Shown here: piece after piece, positions 36,869 to 40,147 of the stretch
Layout: each line of letters begins with the position of its first letter
Position numbering within the stretch: the first letter of the stretch is position 1
Assembly (NCBI GenBank): GCA_028280355.1
Contig: JANQMB010000116.1
Location: forward strand, 1-40,147
Direction of reading: 5' to 3'
Length of the DNA stretch: 40,147 nucleotides
Source: Verrucomicrobiales bacterium
GTDB taxonomy: Bacteria > Verrucomicrobiota > Verrucomicrobiia > Verrucomicrobiales > DEV007
The notes under the pieces: generated by a model
Told to the model about the DNA's origin: nothing
Seen by the model: only the letters and a program-made list of their open reading frames with translations
Database searches by the model: none
Translations under genes and position numbers: made by a program

Positions 36869-37474
36869 ATGCGCATGTCCCCGACCCTACCCGTCTCGCT
36901 CTGTCTGGCGGCCGCCTCCTGCGGTGCGGGCGGGGAGCCCCTGCCGAGGACGGCGTTCGCAACGGAGATCGAGAAGGCCGCCCTCGGCCGCCTCGAGGCG
37001 AAGGTGCGATACGACCCGGCCTACGTCGTCCTCGACTACCCCGGCGGCGACGTGCCCGCCGACACCGGTGTCTGTACGGACGTGGTGATCCGCACGCTGC
37101 GCGAGGTCGGCATCGATTTGCAAAAGGAGGTGCACGAGGACATGCGCGCGAACTTTTCGAAGTACCCCAAGAACTGGGGCGCCAAGCGCCCCGACCGCAA
37201 CATCGACCACCGGCGGGTGCCGAACCTACAGCGCTATCTCGAACGCCGCGGCGCCAGGCTGCCGGTGACCGGGAAGGCGTCCGACTACCGGGTCGGCGAC
37301 CTGGTGGCCTGGGACCTGACCGGCAGGGGCCTGTGGCATATCGGCGTGGTGGTCGAGAACCCCGACGCCCCAGGCCGGCCGTGGATCGTGCACAACATCG
37401 GTGCTGGCCCGGTGCTGCAGGACTGCCTCTTCGACTGGAAGGTGATCGGCCACTACCGGCTGGAGGCCAAGTAG
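36869..37474 (+). CDS. DUF1287 family exported protein
   Basis: 201 residues. The N-terminus is a lipoprotein-like signal ending at AAASCG. The DUF1287 core is well preserved: VRYDPAYVVLDYPGGDVPADTGVCTDVVIR with the conserved cysteine, HEDMRANFSKYPKNWG, RNIDHRRVPNLQRYL, and a closing LWHIGVVVENPD and HNIGAGPV with the conserved histidines. This Cys-His arrangement is similar to NlpC/P60-like peptidase folds, so a role in cell wall hydrolysis is possible but unproven. Length is typical. Confidence 0.9.
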   Translation: MRMSPTLPVSLCLAAASCGAGGEPLPRTAFATEIEKAALGRLEAKVRYDPAYVVLDYPGGDVPADTGVCTDVVIRTLREVGIDLQKEVHEDMRANFSKYPKNWGAKRPDRNIDHRRVPNLQRYLERRGARLPVTGKASDYRVGDLVAWDLTGRGLWHIGVVVENPDAPGRPWIVHNIGAGPVLQDCLFDWKVIGHYRLEAK

Positions 37475-37504
37475 CCGGGGGGCGCCGGCGGAGTCCCCGC
37501 GGGG

Positions 37505-38479
37505 CTAGGGGAGCTCCCGCCTCCCGCGGTCGACGGCGTCCAGCGCCTGCGCGGCGCTGCCGATGATCCCGGCCTCGTTGCCGAACTGCGCGGGCAGGAT
37601 GCGCAGGCCGTCCGAGACGACGTCCGAGACAAGTTCGCGGACGCGGCGCTCCAGGGGTCTGAACAGCAGGTCGGAGGCCTGGGCGACCCCGCCGCCGATC
37701 ACGAAGGCCTGCGGGTTCAGCAGCCAGGCCACGCTGGCTAACAGCGAGCCCAACCAGTCCGCGATCTCGACCCAGATGTCACAGGCCACCGGGTCGCCCG
37801 CGGCCGCCAGCTCCGAGACCGCCTTGGGTGTCCAGCCGCCCTCGGGAGGCTCGCGGTCGAGCATGCGCGCCGCGGCCAGCTCGCTGATCTGGCGGTTGCC
37901 CATGTAGGCCTCGATGCACCCTGGCTGCCCGTAGGGGCCCGACCGGCCCTGGTAGTCGATCGACATCTGACCCAGCTCGCCGGCCGCGAAGCGGCTGCCG
38001 CGATAGAGCGAGCCGTCGATGATCAGGCCGCCCCCGATGCCGGTGCCGAGGGTCAGCGCGACCAGGTTCCGGTATCCTCGGCCGGCGCCGTGGCGCCACT
38101 CGGCGTAGGCCATGCAGTTGGCGTCGTTGTCGACCAGCGCAGGCAGCCCGGTCTCCGCCTCGAGGCGCGCGCGCAGCGGCACGTCCTCCCAGCCGGGGAC
38201 GTTGGAGACGTGGTTGACCAGCCCGGCATCGAAATCCACCAGGCCGGGGACGCCGCAGCCCACCGCCGCGATGTCTCCATATTCCGCCTGCAGGGCGTTG
38301 ACCGCCGCCGCCATGGCCGCCATCAGCGCGTCGGCGGTCGGGTAGTCCGCCGTCGGCAACACCACCGGCCGCCGCGCGCCCTCCCCGAGGATGTCGGGCA
38401 GCACGGCGATCTTCACCGACGTCCCACCGAAGTCGACCCCCACCGCACGGCGCCCCGCTGTCTCCGGCCCGCCGCTCAT
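37505..38479 (-). CDS. ROK family sugar kinase (glucokinase-like)
   Basis: 324 residues. The N-terminal phosphate loop is VGVDFGGTSVKIAVL; the ROK segments VDNDANCMAYAEW with the catalytic aspartate and TLGTGIGGGLIIDG are intact. The zinc site is reduced: H-x-x-x-x-C-x-C-G-x-x-G-C is replaced by GPYGQPGCIEAYMG, with a single cysteine. The usual ExxH glutamate/histidine is ELGQMSID. Loss of the zinc ligands is seen in several ROK subgroups, so the substrate may be glucose or another hexose. The start overlaps the coaX stop by ATGA. Confidence 0.88.
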   Translation of the reverse strand: MSGGPETAGRRAVGVDFGGTSVKIAVLPDILGEGARRPVVLPTADYPTADALMAAMAAAVNALQAEYGDIAAVGCGVPGLVDFDAGLVNHVSNVPGWEDVPLRARLEAETGLPALVDNDANCMAYAEWRHGAGRGYRNLVALTLGTGIGGGLIIDGSLYRGSRFAAGELGQMSIDYQGRSGPYGQPGCIEAYMGNRQISELAAARMLDREPPEGGWTPKAVSELAAAGDPVACDIWVEIADWLGSLLASVAWLLNPQAFVIGGGVAQASDLLFRPLERRVRELVSDVVSDGLRILPAQFGNEAGIIGSAAQALDAVDRGRRELP

Positions 38480-39234
38480 CTCCCGGCATTCAGGCCGGCG
38501 ATGATGCGCAGGCCCTCGAGGGTCAAGTTCTGGTGCACGAGGCTGATCTCGGGGATCCCCTCGGAGATGAGTTTCGCGTACCCCCCGGTGGCGACCACCG
38601 GCGGCCGGTCACCGCCGAGCTCCCCGCCGATCGACGCGAGGATCTCCCGCACCAGGCCGCGGTAACCGATCACCGCCCCGGCGCGCATCGCCGCCTCGGT
38701 GGACTTGCCGATGGCCTCGGCCGGCTCGGCGAGGTCGATGCGCGGCAGCAGCGCCGTGTGGTCATACATGTAGTCGGTCATCGCCGCCAGGCCCGGGGCG
38801 ATCACGCCGCCGACGTAGGCGCCGGCCGCCGAAACGATGTCGAAAGTGAGCGCGGTGCCGAAATCCACCACCACCACCGGCGCGCCGTAGAAGAACACCG
38901 CGGCCGCCGCGTTGGCGAGGCGGTCGGCGCCGATGGTCGAGGGGTCGGGGTAGTCGATGTCGACGCCGAGCTCCAGCGCCGGCGAGACTTTGAGCAGGCG
39001 GTTCTTGCCAAACGCCCGCTCGACCGCCGCGTCGCGCCCGGGGACGACCGACGACAACACGGCGAGGAAGCCCCCGTCCGGCGCCTCCCAGGGCAGGTCG
39101 CCCAGGACCGCCTCGTCGACCTCCTCGGTGGGGATCGCCAGCGGCTCGGCGGCCAGCGCCGAGGTGTCGGCGGGCGCCAGCTTGGTCATCGAGTTGCTGA
39201 TGTCGATCAGCAGGAACGGGGTCGGAGGCGGCAT
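38476..39234 (-). CDS. coaX: Type III pantothenate kinase
   Basis: 252 residues from ATG 39234; an upstream ATG at 39264 would add ten residues without signal. CoaX phosphorylates pantothenate, the first step of CoA synthesis. ASKHA-type motifs: LLIDISNSMTKLA (phosphate 1, with D-I-S-N), GADRLANAAAAVFFYG, VVVDFGTALTFDIV, GGVIAPGLAAM, and GYRGLVREIL, then VATGGYAKL near the C-terminus. All are typical of the type III class. The usual length is 240-260. First gene of a two-gene unit with the ROK kinase. Confidence 0.93.
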   Translation of the reverse strand: MPPPTPFLLIDISNSMTKLAPADTSALAAEPLAIPTEEVDEAVLGDLPWEAPDGGFLAVLSSVVPGRDAAVERAFGKNRLLKVSPALELGVDIDYPDPSTIGADRLANAAAAVFFYGAPVVVVDFGTALTFDIVSAAGAYVGGVIAPGLAAMTDYMYDHTALLPRIDLAEPAEAIGKSTEAAMRAGAVIGYRGLVREILASIGGELGGDRPPVVATGGYAKLISEGIPEISLVHQNLTLEGLRIIAGLNAGR

Positions 39235-39333
39235 CCGGGTGGTGGGCGGGCACAGGTTCCCCACCGCGCGGGTGAAATCAATCGCTTTGTCCGCGCTGCG
39301 GCGCCAGGTTCTGGTTCACCCACCGAACCGCCG

Positions 39334-40083
39334 ATGGCCTCCGGAGAGTCCGCCACCCACCGACTGCTCAAGCGGGCGGCCCTGCGCTGGGCGGGCGAGA
39401 TGGGGTACCGCTGCGGCGCCCCCGAGGTCCGCGTCCCGAACTCGGGGTACCGCGCCGACGCCGCCGCCTACCGGCCGGTGAGGCAGATCGAGGGCGAGGG
39501 GGCGAGCGTCGGCCACACGGCGATCTTCGAATGCAAGGCGAGGCGGCCCGACTATCTGAAGGACGCCCGGCCGGAGGCCGAGACCCGCGACCGGCTGGCG
39601 ACATGCCGCGCGCGGATGGACAAGCTCGCCCGCCAGCTCGGGGTCCACCACCCGGACCTGCGCCGCGGCGAGACGCTGTTCCCGGAGTTCGACCGCCACG
39701 ATTTCTCCGACCTCCCCCACGAGGGCTTCCACAAGCCCGCGCGCGAGATCGGGGTCCTCGAATGCCGGCTGCACGGCCGCACCAAGTTCGACCGCATGGT
39801 GCGCTACCGCTGCGCCAACACTTTCTATGCCGTGGTCGCCCCCGGGATCATGAGCGAGCACGAGATCCCCGCGACCTGGGGCGTCCTACAGCTCGGCCAG
39901 CGGGGCGACCTCGAACTGCTGCGCAAGCCGGTCTTCCACGAGGCGCCCGAACGGCACCGCCTGGAGCTGCTGCAGCGCATCGCTGCCAAGGCCTCCGATC
40001 TCGGAGCTCGTAGATCGGAGTTCGTCGATCGGGTAGATCGCCAAGCCGAGACCCGAACTCCGAACTCCGAGAACCGAAAATAG
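39334..40083 (+). CDS. Nuclease-like protein (PD-(D/E)XK pattern)
   Basis: 249 residues from ATG 39334. Residues about 4-70 show THRLLKRAALRWA, PEVRVPNSGYRADAAAY and TAIFECKARRPDYLKD; the D and the E-x-K spacing are those of a PD-(D/E)XK nuclease or VRR-type fold. I recall relatives annotated hypothetical in Verrucomicrobiota. The middle has FPEFDRHDFSDLPHEGF and RMVRYRCANTFYAVV. The last 30 residues (from about 218) are encoded by a repeat rich in GATCGGAG and CTCCGA and are probably not part of the fold. Substrate unknown. It is divergent from coaX. Confidence 0.72.
   Translation: MASGESATHRLLKRAALRWAGEMGYRCGAPEVRVPNSGYRADAAAYRPVRQIEGEGASVGHTAIFECKARRPDYLKDARPEAETRDRLATCRARMDKLARQLGVHHPDLRRGETLFPEFDRHDFSDLPHEGFHKPAREIGVLECRLHGRTKFDRMVRYRCANTFYAVVAPGIMSEHEIPATWGVLQLGQRGDLELLRKPVFHEAPERHRLELLQRIAAKASDLGARRSEFVDRVDRQAETRTPNSENRK
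39993..40076. repeat. GATCGGAG/CTCCGATC repeat at the 3' end of the nuclease-like gene
   Basis: CTCCGATCT at 39993-40001 pairs with AGATCGGAG at 40012-40020, and several CCGAACTCCG and GAGTTCG units follow. It forms the C-terminal tail of the reading frame. Related words occur in the tRNA-array spacers and at 15.6 kb. Confidence 0.6.
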
Positions 40084-40147
40084 AGGAACGGCGGGGGGCT
40101 GGGGCACCCCGCCCTCCTGTCTCTGTCGAACCCCCCACTAGGTTCAG

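Overview
The window is high-GC bacterial chromosome. The best guess is Verrucomicrobiota or a close PVC relative: two PEP-CTERM proteins, a type II secretion/pilin-like protein, a GTP-dependent PEP carboxykinase, an SHD1-type secreted protein, EF-hand and glycine-zipper lipoproteins, and many GTAG-headed REP palindromes. The taxonomic call is inference, because no rRNA lies in the window.

Layout. 1-4.7 kb: a surface/secretion cluster (PEP-CTERM protein, secreted protein, prepilin, DUF6607-like protein) next to a Fur-like box and a PchR-type AraC regulator, so probably iron-linked. 4.7-18.1 kb: mostly housekeeping and envelope genes (methyltransferase, TcdA, TatD, SufE, retropepsin-like protein, secreted proteins, cardiolipin synthase, lipase-like lipoprotein, MscS, FxsA, thioredoxin), separated by REP elements. 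18.2-27.7 kb: the outstanding region, entirely on the minus strand. Read 5' to 3' it has an array of about 23 tRNA genes plus fragments, an uncharacterised gene with a frameshift, an Ntn-hydrolase, an HNH protein, a tRNA-like RNA with a broken acceptor stem, a slipin/band-7 protein, the RNA ligase RtcB, and two PF10127-type nucleotidyltransferases. The last three genes are joined by ATGA stop/start overlaps. 27.7-28.7 kb: intergenic DNA with a strong small-RNA candidate and a small promoter-ORF-terminator unit. 28.8-40.1 kb: ordinary chromosome again (YebC/PmpR, SOUL haem-binding protein, DUF4407 protein, pckG, mazG, TerC-type protein, DUF1287 protein, ROK kinase, coaX, nuclease-like protein).

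The 18.2-27.7 kb locus looks like an RNA-damage repair operon with its own tRNA supply. The array has at least one gene with an anticodon for each of the 20 amino acids. Most genes have paired acceptor stems, encoded CCA and discriminator bases that fit the expected synthetase (G3:U70 in Ala, G-1 in His, U73 in Cys, G73 in Asp/Asn/Gln/Glu/Trp). Yet nearly all have lost U55 of the T loop and carry G55 instead. Where a D loop exists it carries A18-G19 in place of G18-G19, and positions 54 and 58 also covary. Only the genes with U55 keep G18-G19. This coordinated change argues for a selected elbow variant, not decay. A working hypothesis is that the array supplies chargeable replacement tRNAs that are poor substrates for a nuclease or modifying enzyme, while RtcB, the nucleotidyltransferases and the slipin/tRNA-like RNA repair damaged host tRNA. 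RtcB-nucleotidyltransferase-SPFH-tRNA-like associations have been proposed in comparative genomics of RNA repair. The complete array with a variant elbow is the part I do not know to be described.
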